Assembly (NCBI GenBank): GCA_030268105.1
Contig: BSDZ01000015.1
Span: forward strand, 1,116,001-1,180,000
Source: Volvox africanus
Lineage: Eukaryota > Chlorophyta > Chlorophyceae > Chlamydomonadales > Volvocaceae
Direction: 5' to 3'
DNA length: 64,000 nucleotides
Below are positions 36,701 to 56,847 of this stretch, one piece after another (the stretch's first letter is position 1; every line of letters begins with the position of its first letter). A program made the translations under genes and the position numbers. The notes beneath the pieces are model-generated. The model was not told the origin of the DNA, made no database searches, and worked only from the letters and a program-made list of their open reading frames with translations.

Positions 36701-37433
36701 CTTTGCCGTACCTGTCAACCATGTACTGCAGTTTGGCTTGACGACGATCTGGGTCATCGTCCTCACAAGCGGCGCCAAAGAGAGTCGGAAGGTGTGCGTC
36801 CTCACGGTCAATATACCACTGTAGCACGGTCAAAGACGTGCCAGCGCCCACGGCCTGCTGGACGCGCAAGCAACCCAAACAGCTTCCTTCCGCTTCTAGC
36901 CATTGAAGAACATGGAGGTGGCTTCCCACCGCAGCAGCTCGAGGGGTACCGCAGTGACCTGGGCAGCCAGCATTGCGGTGGAGGGCGACGAGGTTGGGAA
37001 GTATGCCAGTCCCGGCGGTAAGCTCCGACAGCAGTATTTTCTCTTCGAAAGTCAATCCATCGAGCAAACTTGTCGACCTGGCCCTTTTTCGAGCTTCGAC
37101 AGCGTTTCTGTCCCCACAAGGGAATCCATTCTGCAGACCCCACTCAAATGCAGCTGGCTGGACAGGCTCCGAGAGTCGAACGATGCGATGCTCCGGTGCA
37201 TTCAGCGCGTCCCGAAAGGCTGTGCAAGTTAGACGAACGGAACAGGCGATATCATTAAGTGGAATGTGATGACAGATAGCTAAGAGTAGGTCAACGGGAA
37301 GCGCCAGAAGTCGCGAGCTTGAGGTGGCATCTGCCGAAGCGAAACCAGATGCCCTTCTGTTTGCACGGCCACGATTACTACACGGGCGTTGTCTAAGACA
37401 CTGAGATCGGGAACTATTGCTGCGAGGCGCCAT
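33763..37433 (-). CDS. F-box and ankyrin-type repeat protein
   Basis: Minus-strand exons: 37433-36297, 36054-35440, 34983-34717, 33837-33763; 697 residues. It probably recruits a substrate to an SCF ubiquitin ligase through the repeats. An F-box-like stretch lies at about residues 41-77 (LPVDLLLAICHHIPLNDIAC). Behind it are many degenerate ankyrin-type repeats of the kind abundant in volvocine and other algal genomes: LHVLQWLEAEGS, VEMLQWLKERL, AAVRWLVQQ, APLQWLEQHGCP, ARVEWLRARGF, LVEWMAAQGCP and MRWMVAHGCP. A Gly/Ala/Ser-rich spacer interrupts exon 2. The last exon (VALQCGRNDVADWLRRSGK) ends in a repeat-like helix; its acceptor at 33838 is the least certain boundary. Intron 2 has a GC donor (CAG|GCAAGT), required to keep the AAQ-GCP repeat intact. 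The first in-frame ATG is at 37517, but 37433 fits the family better. It is transcribed away from the ABC1K gene. Confidence 0.85.
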
Positions 37434-37726
37434 GATAAGGAAATGAGGGCAGATTTGCACTTCGGATTCACAGAAGACCCTTACAACTGACAAAGAGTGG
37501 AAAAAAGAATAATGCACCTAATGAACATTCTCTAACTATTGAATTACATAGCCTTGAGACAAGCTTGATGTTGCGATGCGAGTTAGCCACTCGTCCGTAC
37601 ACCAACCGTTCGCCATTTCCTAAATCCACCAGTCTTCTATATGCCCATGTCGTTCAATCAGATTACGTGTAATCCTTTATCTCAATAACGGGTAAATAAG
37701 TTATAGAGCTGTGCAGCTTCATTTGT
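37434..37726. promoter_or_regulatory. Divergent promoter region
   Basis: Only 293 bp separate the start codons of the F-box/ankyrin gene (-) and the ABC1K gene (+). Both 5' leaders and core promoters must lie here or overlap the genes. I see no clear TATA box or paired element. Confidence 0.5.
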
Positions 37727-47150
<9,424 letters not shown>

Positions 47151-47815
47151 GGAAAGATGAAGAAATACCTGAGCCGTGGGGAGCGGTGTGTGTTTGAGCG
47201 TGTGTATGTGTGGGAGGATGGGAGGGTGGAGAAGAACGCGCATGGAGGGTGAAGGGAAGGGCGAGGGGAGAGATATGTGTATTGCCGTACCGTCGCGAGG
47301 CGGTGCATTTGAAAGGGGTGTGTGTTGTAGATTTTTGTATCTTTTGTATCTTCCCTAATATTTGTATCTTTCCTAGAAAAGGTTTTAATGTTATATCAGC
47401 TACATGTGCAACATTTAAATTGGTATCCTACTTTTATTAGTTTTAAGTTCAAATGTACGACATGGTGGTTCTTGGTCGTAGTCATATCTTATTGACGCGC
47501 ATCTTGACGGCGGCTGTGTACGGCTGCTACGGCAGGTGTACGGTTGCTACGGCTATTGGTTGGTTGAGAAAAGCCTCTGAGAGTTCTTTCGAGAAAGGAT
47601 TAGAAAATCTGCGGGTTCGTACTGTTGCTATCTGCGAGGAGAGAGGGGCCTTATCTGTACGGATGATGTACGGAGAGACATGCAGGAAGCGTCAAAGCGT
47701 CGGACGGTGTGTCATGTTCTGTTGTGTTCTGGTGGGTTATTGATTGAGCCTAGTTGCAGCATCATGTTGCCGTGGTTTTTGACGCGTGGCTGCCGTACGG
47801 TATGGTACGGTGTGG

Positions 47816-47820
47816 TGTAA
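47816..47820 (+). terminator. Putative polyadenylation signal of the ABC1K gene
   Basis: TGTAA, first occurrence after the stop, about 670 bp downstream. Confidence 0.4.
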
Positions 47821-48641
47821 TCTAGGTTGTGTTGGGGTCGGGCGGGCGGAGCGGGGTAAGAAAACCCATGTGCTCGGGTGCAGGACCCTTCCCCGTGTCC
47901 CGTGCGGAAGGGGTTGAGGGGTGGGGAGGAGCTGTGACATGGCTGTTTGGAGAGTATTTTAGACACTTACCTGATCTGATCTAATATGATCTGATCTGGT
48001 CCAAGGAAGAGGAGATTTAGGTCCATTATGATGTGTGTATGTGTGAGGGGAGGGAGGGACTGAGGACATTAGGAAGAGAGAGAGAGCAGGAGAGAGAAAA
48101 GAGAGAGGGAGAGAGAGATATTGAACAGAATAAAGTGAGGCGTTGCGGCGTTGAGTTTGTGTATGTGTGTGTTTGGAAGGGGGGTTGGGGGACGTCGGGG
48201 TTTCCGGGTTTTGCAAAGTGTTCGGGATGGTCATGGTGGGTGTAACCAGCAGACAAAATCAGCTGATCTGACCTCGTGAACATTGGCTTTGTAAGTTTCA
48301 GGCAACCAAGGATTACCATTTTATCAAGGCTGATGCCGTGCAGATTGCGAGCTTGCGGCATGGAAAAAAATCGAACTGCCGACTAGCTCTGTACGTCTGT
48401 AGCTCATGAAAGTTAGCGGTTACAACGACCCAGGTCCGCACTTACCGTAGAGTTGTAGACTCCAGAAAGACGATTCCGCATCCCTTATAGAATCTTGTAT
48501 TCATAATTTGGTATGGGATCGCATCTCTGTCTGTCGCTGTTGATTTGGCCCCACTTTCGGAGCAAACCTAAGCCAAGTTTCCAATCAAAGAGCCAGCTCA
48601 AAAGCTATGCGCTGTATCTCCTCGTGTTTGGTTGTTAAAAG
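47821..48641. other. Intergenic region between ABC1K and NAT genes
   Basis: A GA-rich purine tract (about 48072-48120) and a T/G tract follow the ABC1K 3' end. The promoter of the acetyltransferase gene should lie in the last few hundred bases. No gene is seen. Confidence 0.4.
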
Positions 48642-51270
48642 ATGTCGCCTAGTACGTGCTTCGATTTTAATGCATACCTCCAAGTTATAGGGGTAAGCCC
48701 CTCGCAGCTGATTCATGGCGCCAACCCAGATTCTCTCAAGTTGATATATTCAAACCACGTCCGGACGCTTCCTTTCAGCTCTCTTCCCATCGTCTGTGGG
48801 CATCCTGTAGATCCGGACTTGGATGTGGCAGGCATCGCGGACCGAATGGCAAGAGGAAAAATGTTGTTTTCCAACTTGAAATTTTAGCGATCCCGTCAAA
48901 AGCCAATAATTGGTTCTATTTACTCATGTATACAACCCTAAGTGATCTCCATAATGATTGCAGGGCGTCATCGCACCTTTTCTGCTTTCCTAGACTATCC
49001 ACGGCTCGCTCTCCATGTCTCCCAGGCCGCTTAGGATAAGCTACCCGAATTTGCACAGAACTGTGGCTCCACTGGTCACATTGTCCCATTTCCACCCACT
49101 CTTTCCGGCTTCTTTCTCCGCCCCGCCCCGCCTATACACACAAATACAGCTGGTCAAGCGCTGGGGCGGCGTTTGCTTTGAACACGTGGCTCTCCTAGGT
49201 GCCGCCTTGCAATGGCTGGGCTTCGATGTCACCTACTTAGGTGGCGAGGTGAGGTTTTCAGAAGGGCCGCCATGCCGCAGCATCAGGAACATAGATCTCA
49301 TCGCCTTATTGATCCCTGACGACTGTCGGGCATGTGGCACAAATATAAGGAGTTGTAACGAACTTATGATACATGGGCTCTAATCATCACCTCCTCCTCG
49401 TGACAAAAAGTTATATCTGAGATGTCATCACCGTTCCACCGCCACCCCGCTCCGTCCACCTCAGGTGTGGCATGACGGCTGGACAGCGCCCAACTCACAC
49501 GCCAGCATTCTGATCAGCTTTCGGGATGAAAACCGGTTTTACTGCGATGTGGGTCGGTGATGTGGGTCAGGGCGATGTGAGTCGGCGATGCGGAGGGGTG
49601 GTGGATTAGCGGCCCCTGCCCGCTGCGGAGGGGTGCTGCGGAACTGAATGACAGGTTACGCACTTAGGGTTATGGAGTATGTGTACAGGCCGGCGTCACT
49701 AGGGTTTTTTTCCGTACATGTTGCCTGAGATTGTTATCCACCAGTCTCTACCTTGCGGGCTCTTGGTCGGCGGTCATGTGATGTGATTGGTTACATGATC
49801 TTTATTCCTAAATCCACTCGGCTTTCCATAGACTTGCCTTTCCATAGACTTGCCGCAGGTTATTTCCAACCTGCGATTTGAAGTCTCTTCAGCAGCGCTT
49901 CGTGTTGTTCGTGCGCACTCAAATTATGGCAAGCTGCTTTTTGTAAGCTGAAAGGCCTAGTGGTGTCAAGGTCTTCGTTCGGGCTGTCCTGACTCCGAGC
50001 CAAAGCCTCATTCTTTGACCACCAGGAATCTGGCCCTGGGTGCCCTCACGCAGGTGGGATTTCCCCTGCGCCCCCTCGAGCCGCTGCAGCTGTCAAGCGG
50101 CAAGGAGCAGTTGCAGCCGGATGGGCGGTGCTTCCAGCTGGAGAGCGACCCCGGGGACAGCAACTGCTGGTGTCTGCAGCAGCTAGAACAGGTGAGGGGG
50201 CATCGAGTCCTTCGGTTTCGGGTTCAACAGTGGAGGAGAGACCATCAATGCAATGTCCGGTGACTGTATATCAGCACGACAGTAGATATGCACTTGGGGA
50301 TTTCTATGAGAATCCCCAAAAGCCAGAGGACACGAGGGAGTGCAAAGAGAAGAAGAGAGAGGGGAGGACCCCTTCAAGGGGCACGGGTCTCTCCTAGACT
50401 CCCCCCTGCCCGCCGACATAGGTCGTTCGGAGGAGTTGTTCGGAGCTGTCTTGTTTCACCCGTTTCCCCGCCCCTTTCCGGGATCCCAACTCAACCCCCA
50501 CAACCTCCTTCGTCCCTGCCTGCATCCTTCCTACGCTAACGGTACGGCACTCTGCCGGTGCTCGTTAGGGGGACTTTGAGCTGCGTCATCGTTTCTGGCT
50601 GCAGCCCCGAGATCTGGCGAACTTCTCCGGACCCGCGCGCGACCTTGCGGACCCGAGCAGCCGATTCATGCGGGGCTGGCTGCTCGCCATATGCCGAGCC
50701 GAAGGATCGCTCGTCACTCTGGCAACGGGTATGCGGCCTCCTAGTATGTGCATGTGCGTGCCTTTGTGTTTTTGTGTAAGTGCGTTTTGTTTGTCTCTTT
50801 ACTTATTTCTTTGTTTCTTTGTTTCCGTGCGCCGCATAGTATTATGGAATATGGGCATACATGCCGGCTGGCCGCTGGACGCCACCGCGTTTTTGAACTT
50901 TTCTCAACTTGCAATTGATGATCGACATATCAAGGCATATCAAGACATACCGCTTTCCCGCCTTCCCTTTCGTTGCGGAGGGAGCAATGGAGGAATCCGT
51001 TGTGATGATCATGTATTGCCATATATGTGACACTACTATGTCAGCGACGGTGCAATCGCTTTTATTCCGTACCAGTAGTACGTCAAAAAAGGGGAGGGAG
51101 GTACTAACAGCCTACAAGTGATTCCGGCAGGGATTTCAACGCGCGTATCTCTGCCGGATGACGCTCACTCAGTTTGGTTCACGCTTGCGATGATCCCCCG
51201 GATCCAGGTCTGTGGGCGGGATCCGAGACTCCTGAGGACAAGGCCAAATACGTGTGTCGAAAAGAGGTAA
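48642..51270 (+). CDS. Arylamine N-acetyltransferase (NAT family)
   Basis: Exons: 48642-48848, 49150-49248, 49465-49556, 50026-50191, 50569-50728 and a tentative last exon 51131-51270. It transfers acetyl (or another acyl) from CoA to arylamines or hydrazines through a cysteine thioester. The N-terminus FDFNAYLQVIGVS, then VRTLPFSSLPIVCGHPVDPD, is typical. The catalytic triad is visible: Cys78 in KRWGGVCFEHVALLGAALQW (family RGGxC), His114 in APNSHASILISF, and Asp130 in FYCDVG; spacings resemble human NAT. LGFDVTYLGGEVW bridges exons 2-3. Exons 4 and 5 carry the less conserved barrel domain (PLRPLEPLQL; HRFWLQPRDLANFSGP). Exon 1 joins exon 2 only with a GC donor (ATG|GCAAGA), weaker than usual. 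The C-terminal exon shows no clear family signal, so the true end is open. I recall NATs as missing from land plants, so the gene deserves note. Confidence 0.82.
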
Positions 51271-53620
51271 TGGGCGGCGCCAGTATCGGTAACGGTTGCG
51301 GGATTGTGCAGCCCACACAGCACATAAAACATACCACTTTGCTCGCCCGCGGGTCGTCGTCCTTACGGTCATTGGTAGAGCGGGAGTTCCTAATCAAGAC
51401 GAAGCAGTTACTGGCCTGCAAGGATTTTGGTACTGAGGAAGGGAAGGAGGAGGATGGAGACGGAGCCGCAAACTAAAAGCTTCCCTGGGCCTTACATACG
51501 TCGGATCCAGACCGTTGCGACGTGTGTCGTACATGGTAGTAAAAGTGGTATATGACTGTGAGTTGAAAATCTGTCATGTGTACTTCATGTTTATTTATGT
51601 TGATAGAATAAATTATCACTGGTGGTGATTGATGAGCGTTTGATGGTGGCGCACAAAGAATATGTACATATGTGTATTTGCATGTGGATTAAGGGATGGG
51701 GGATAGGGGGACTTTGCTTCGCCCGTGGCCACTACCATCCGGCAGCAGTCCCTACCTTCCCCCTGCCTGTATTTCGGGGCACCCTCTTCATCCGTTCACC
51801 CCTAAGGAAGCTGGCTTCGCCAAAATGCATTCAAAACAGGGTTTGCATAACTGGCATGTTCCTCCGGGCATAAATCCTCAAGTTTTGGAATTCGCTAGAT
51901 TTGGAGGATTTTCTTTTGCAGGATGATCCACGTATGTGTGATATATGTTTTTGTCTCGAGCACGGTCTTGAGCATGATCAAAAGTGATATATGTCTGTTT
52001 GTCTGTTCCGATGATGATCCGTGTCGAGACCGGATGGGTTTTAGGCCGGGCTAAGGTCAGACCGCATTGGTGCAGGCACTCGCAATAATAATAACAATAA
52101 TAATGTTGGTTTAGTGCTTTTACATAACTGAAAACCAAACGGTGACATGGCCCCGGACACACGTATTTTGCTTTTTCCAGAAATCGCTAAGCACGTTCTG
52201 AAGTTATAGAAGTCCCCACAACGACTAGCTCGGAATTTTGCCTCTCATGTAGCAACCCTCCCGTCGAAGGCTCGAAGTTATGTTGTACTGATTAAATTTA
52301 GATGCTTATGCGACTTATCGTTCCGCGAGTAGCACTGGAGAGCATTGAAAGCATGAGAGGGAGTCATTAGTAATTACTATGTAAAGATGAGCTCTGACCC
52401 CTCCCCTCCCTCCTCGGGGGAGGTGTGGGCAACGCCAGCCGGCTGCCGGAGAAGGCCAGGGCTGGAGCACCCGCACCCAGGCCTGAGAGCTTCCTTGAGG
52501 TTCATGATACCCAAAATGTGATAACTAACATTCGTGGCGCTGGCCTTCTTGGCTCACAGTCGGTGTGATGCGCGTTGGCACTGCAACCCAGAATCTCGTC
52601 TCAACGGTGGCCAGCAAAAGGGGAAAAACGCAAAGGAAAGGGAAAAGGAGCGGGGAGAGACTCCGTACAGCTTTACCCATTATGTCCTGTCCTGGTTCGC
52701 TGGCTGTTGCTGGGCGCAGCCAAGCAAGGAACCAACCTATGCACTGGGTGTTATGCGCTGCAACACCCTCTGCAAGGGCAAATCCATTTGGCTGTATTAT
52801 AGTTGAGGATGATTGAAAGCTTGCACATGCGGGTGCATGTGCCTTATCATCTAATCTACTCGTTTGACAAGGACTTAAAGGGAAGTCAAGGAAGGGCTTA
52901 GAAAGAAGGATCAAGGAGTTCAGGCACGCGAAGGAGATTAAAGAGGGACAAATTATCTAGATAGCATAGGAGAGGGATGGATCGCTTCTTTCTTCCTGCG
53001 ACGTTCGGCCTTTGGAGTCGAGCTTCGCCATCAGCTTCGCTACGGTACTGCATTACATAATAATTGCTATTGTCATATCTTAACCATTTTCGATGTATAT
53101 CTTGTAACCACTAGAGATCATAAGTAAACTTGAACTTCCTAAGTTCCTATACCTGAATTCCTGAAAAGCCATAATCTTGAGAACTTGTGGACGGTTAACG
53201 GTAGCCGCATGTGAGGCTGTGCAATTCCATCGTGCTAGCTACTTCAATGATTGCATGTGCTACATCATCATAAGTAAATGCTTTCTGTCTTACTATGGTC
53301 AGGACAGTCTGGAATGCTTCTTACGTACCATTGATCGGATATATCAATACGGAGGGAACCCTTTTGTGTGCCCGGGCCATTGCACATGTTTGACATTTGC
53401 TATAGCCACCATAGAATGTATCAGGATAAAACAACTTTAATCCTATTATTGCCTGCAGTTTATCCACCACGTAGCCATAGTGTGTAGGGCTTTAAATTGC
53501 TTGGAAATCAGTTTGCAAGCGCAAATCGGAATAAAGATGTATAATCTTAACGTCGCTCTATAAGAAAGGAATAGCTGCTGTCTTAGACAATACGAGTACT
53601 GGACGGACATACCTGCATCT
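51271..53620. other. Intergenic region between NAT and adenine deaminase genes
   Basis: No supported exon. The open frames around 52534-52816 overlap in several phases and show no motif. TGTAA words at 52380-52384 and near 53103 could end the NAT transcript but lie far from its stop. Confidence 0.4.
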
Positions 53621-56600
53621 ATGATGCCGGCTCCAGCCGAGCGCTCATCAAGGATGTTGCTAATTTTCCTGAAGCTTTTGCTGGCTCACCACGCCTTCGG
53701 CCAACAGTCTTCAGAATCTGTTAACGTGCACAGCATCTTGCAGCAGGATTCGGCAACTCATTACGAAGATGGCATTCCGAACTCCCTGCGCCGATTCATC
53801 CGATGGGCGCCCAAAGCCGAGCTGCATGTCCATGTGGAGGGCACCCTTGAGCCCGAAATGATGATGCGGTTTGCCGAGCGTAATGGCATTCCGCCGCCGT
53901 ATCCAAGTGTCCAGGCAGCTCGGTAAGACATACAGCACGGTACACGACGGGCATTTTATACATTTGGCTGCGGCTACGCATGGTTAAGTGTTCACGATCA
54001 TTGTACAATAACTATTACAGTTTATATACAGCGAGGTGTCCAAACACCAAACACCAAATCCCCTTGCATGTTTTCATCACCACAGAACCGCGCCTAGTTA
54101 TACGCTGTAAGGACACGGAAAGGGGACTCCCTCCCTCCCTTCCTCCATCCTTCGCTTCTATGAGGGAAAGGTTGGGCTCCATGCATTTTCCTGTGCTTCC
54201 ACTTCCTGGGCTGGAGGGTGAGAGGGCCAGGATCGCAAGAAAATGGTTAAGAGGCGACCATGGACTGGCGGCTATGGCGGGGAGTTTCTCCGCCTCCTAT
54301 CACTCTTTAAGCTTTCGTCCTAGCGGCAGTGAATGGCACAAAATGGCACAGCTGTCAACAGCGCGTTATCACCCCAACAATTTCAGAAGCCCAACCCAAA
54401 CCTTAAGCCAGGTAGTCATGTCGTACTCCTTACCGCCTCTTCCTCATGCACGACGTGAATGGTATAAAAATTATTAATAGTTAATAATTAATATTTATTA
54501 CAGAATGTAACGAAATTATCTTACATCTTATGTGGTAAGATAATGCACCCCTTGGCACTTTGTTGTGCGCGGCATGCAGGGCTGCGTACAACTTCACAGA
54601 CCTCGAGCACTTCCTTGACATCTATTACGCCGGATGTGCCGTACTGCGCACTCGGGCCGACTTTTACGAGCTCGCAATGGCGTACTTCCGGGTACGATCT
54701 GGGATTTGTTTTTCTGGGGGGGGGGGATAAATTCGATTGCCTTACTTATCAAAAACTGTCGTACGGATGTGCTGTACAACAGTACTTTGTACGTCGACGC
54801 TCTGTCTTACAACGACAGGCTATTAGAGAGATAAGAGATAAATAATGATGCCGTCTCTAAGGTGGTGGGGCCCGGGCACGCTTTTCCAATTCCTAACAAA
54901 GACAATGTAATTCGAATGGATTCGGATTTTTTTTTGTTACGTGTGATTTACACAGTGTGCGGCCGCTTCCCGGGTTATCCACACGGAGGTCTCTTTCGAC
55001 CCGCAAACCCATTTGTCCAACGGCGTGGACTTCGACACCATTATGGAAGGTCTGGTGGATGCGGCGATTGATGCGGAGGATCAGTTCGCGATAACAGTGT
55101 CGTACATCATGTGTTTCCGAAGGGTATGTTGTGGGTCGTGCTACAATAGTACGACAGTTGTCCGGTACGTGTGTGTATGTGTAGTAAAACGTGTACTTAT
55201 GCTACATGCTACCTATTACGAAACGCTTCGTAGTGTGATTCAGATACAGTCCACACACTTCACAGTTGTAGAACTTGCATAGAAACACTACATTGACAAG
55301 CGGTTTGCCGTACACGTACGGAATGTACACGTACGGAATAATTCGTTGGAGAATTGAAAAAGGCATATCTCTGATGTTGACGTGCCCTCTTTTTCTTCTT
55401 TTCCCACCTAAGATGTAACATTAAACTTTACTTACATGGTGTTTGACGCAGTCGTCGGTTTTAGTAGAGCCCTTTGTCTCTCGCCGTACTCGTACAGTTC
55501 GTACCACCTCGTCGCATAATCAACATCTCATCAGTCAACAACCCATCTTTGTCGCATAAACCTCTAAACTTCCGATGTCATTACAGGGAATAAACCACTA
55601 CAACCGTAGCCACTAACTACATCCATAGCCCACCAAAACCATGTTAAATACAACCACACGAAACCATGGCCTGCAGACCTCTTCCGAACCTCATGTCGCC
55701 CCAACAACAGGACATGCCGCTGGAGACGGCGGAGACGGCGCTAACGCTGGCACTGCCCTGGCGGCACAGAATCGTGGCGGTGGGTTTGGACTCTTCCGAA
55801 CTCCGCCGACCCCCCCGAGACTTCGAATCTCTATTCAATCGTGCCGCGGCACTGGGTTTCAAGCGTACGGCGCACGTGGGGGAAGAGGGATCCCCCGAGT
55901 ACATCTGGCAGGTGAGTACGCCAATGGCTGTCAACCGTGTACGACATGTACGGCCAGTTCATTCGGCCAGTTTAGGGATGTCGGGATGTCTCTGCTTTCC
56001 CCACCCCGCATTCTCTTCGTTCCTCAGGCTCTTCAGCTGCTCCGTGTGGACCGACTGGACCACGGCATTCACTGCCTTGATGACCCGCGTCTGGTGGCGG
56101 CCCTCAACGCCTCCCGTGTGCCCCTCACCATCTGCCCCATCAGCAACATGCAACTTAAGGTGAGACATCCCGCCATGGTTGTGTAAGTTTTGGGGGGGGG
56201 AGGAGAGAGGGGAAGAGGTAGGGGAGGTGGCTGTGGACGAGGCGGTGGTGGATACTTGATGGATGGGTTCCAGACCGCGGAACCGATCAGTTGGCGGCAA
56301 CACAGCTGTAGCGGTCGTAGCAACAGACGGTACTGGCAAAGACCCATGGAAAGGAACAGCAGTAGCAGCAGCACAAGCAACAGCTGGCTGTAGCTTTATG
56401 TAGCTTGTGGTGTAGTAAGCAGAGCTCCTTCGGTTTCTGTCGACAGTACTAAGGTTTTCGTCCCAATGTATGGTATGTTATACTGTTGTACGGCAGGTGT
56501 ACGATGGTCAGCTGCGGGAGCGGTTGGGTCAGTTGATTCACAGCGGTTTGATGGTAACGGTGAATTCCGACGATGCGGCGTACTTTGGAGCATATTTGGC

Positions 56601-56847
56601 GGGAAACTACGAATGGCTATCCATTGCGGTTGGGCTGGATGTACGGCAAGCGGCGCAATTGGTTGCTAACGGATTCCAGGCAGCATTCTCCCTACCCGAA
56701 GGGCAGCGGCGGCGGATGGTGGATACGGTACGGCAGCTGGCAGAAGCTGTGGAAGCTGAGGAAGCTGCGGAGGCTGTGGACAAATCTGGGGGGAAGCAGG
56801 AGGCGGAAAGCTCTTCTCACCGCCGGCTGCTGACGCTTCGGAGCTAA
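53621..56847 (+). CDS. Adenine deaminase (adenosine/adenine deaminase superfamily), apparently secreted
   Basis: Exons: 53621-53922, 54580-54691, 54956-55123, 55711-55911, 56028-56159, 56497-56847; 421 residues. It hydrolyses adenine (or adenosine) to hypoxanthine (or inosine) plus ammonia, using one zinc. Zinc and catalytic residues: His69/His71 in AELHVHVEGTLEPE, His249 and Glu252 in AHVGEEGSPEYIWQ, His273 in DRLDHGIHCLDDPRL, Asp330/Asp331 in VTVNSDDAAYFG. PLTICPISNMQLK and the GEEG-PEYIW pattern point to the adenine-deaminase branch (yeast Aah1-like) rather than classical ADA. The usual NSDDPAYF Pro is Ala here. Unlike cytosolic Aah1, the N-terminus has a signal-peptide-like stretch (MLLIFLKLLLAHHAFG, from residue 12) ending before QQSS, so the enzyme may scavenge purine outside the cell. 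An acidic, Glu-rich tail of about 45 residues follows the barrel. Confidence 0.9.

Noticed and set aside
52534..52816. Three overlapping plus-strand frames of 75-90 codons
   Set aside because: Overlapping phases with no motif or splice context; chance frames in intergenic DNA.
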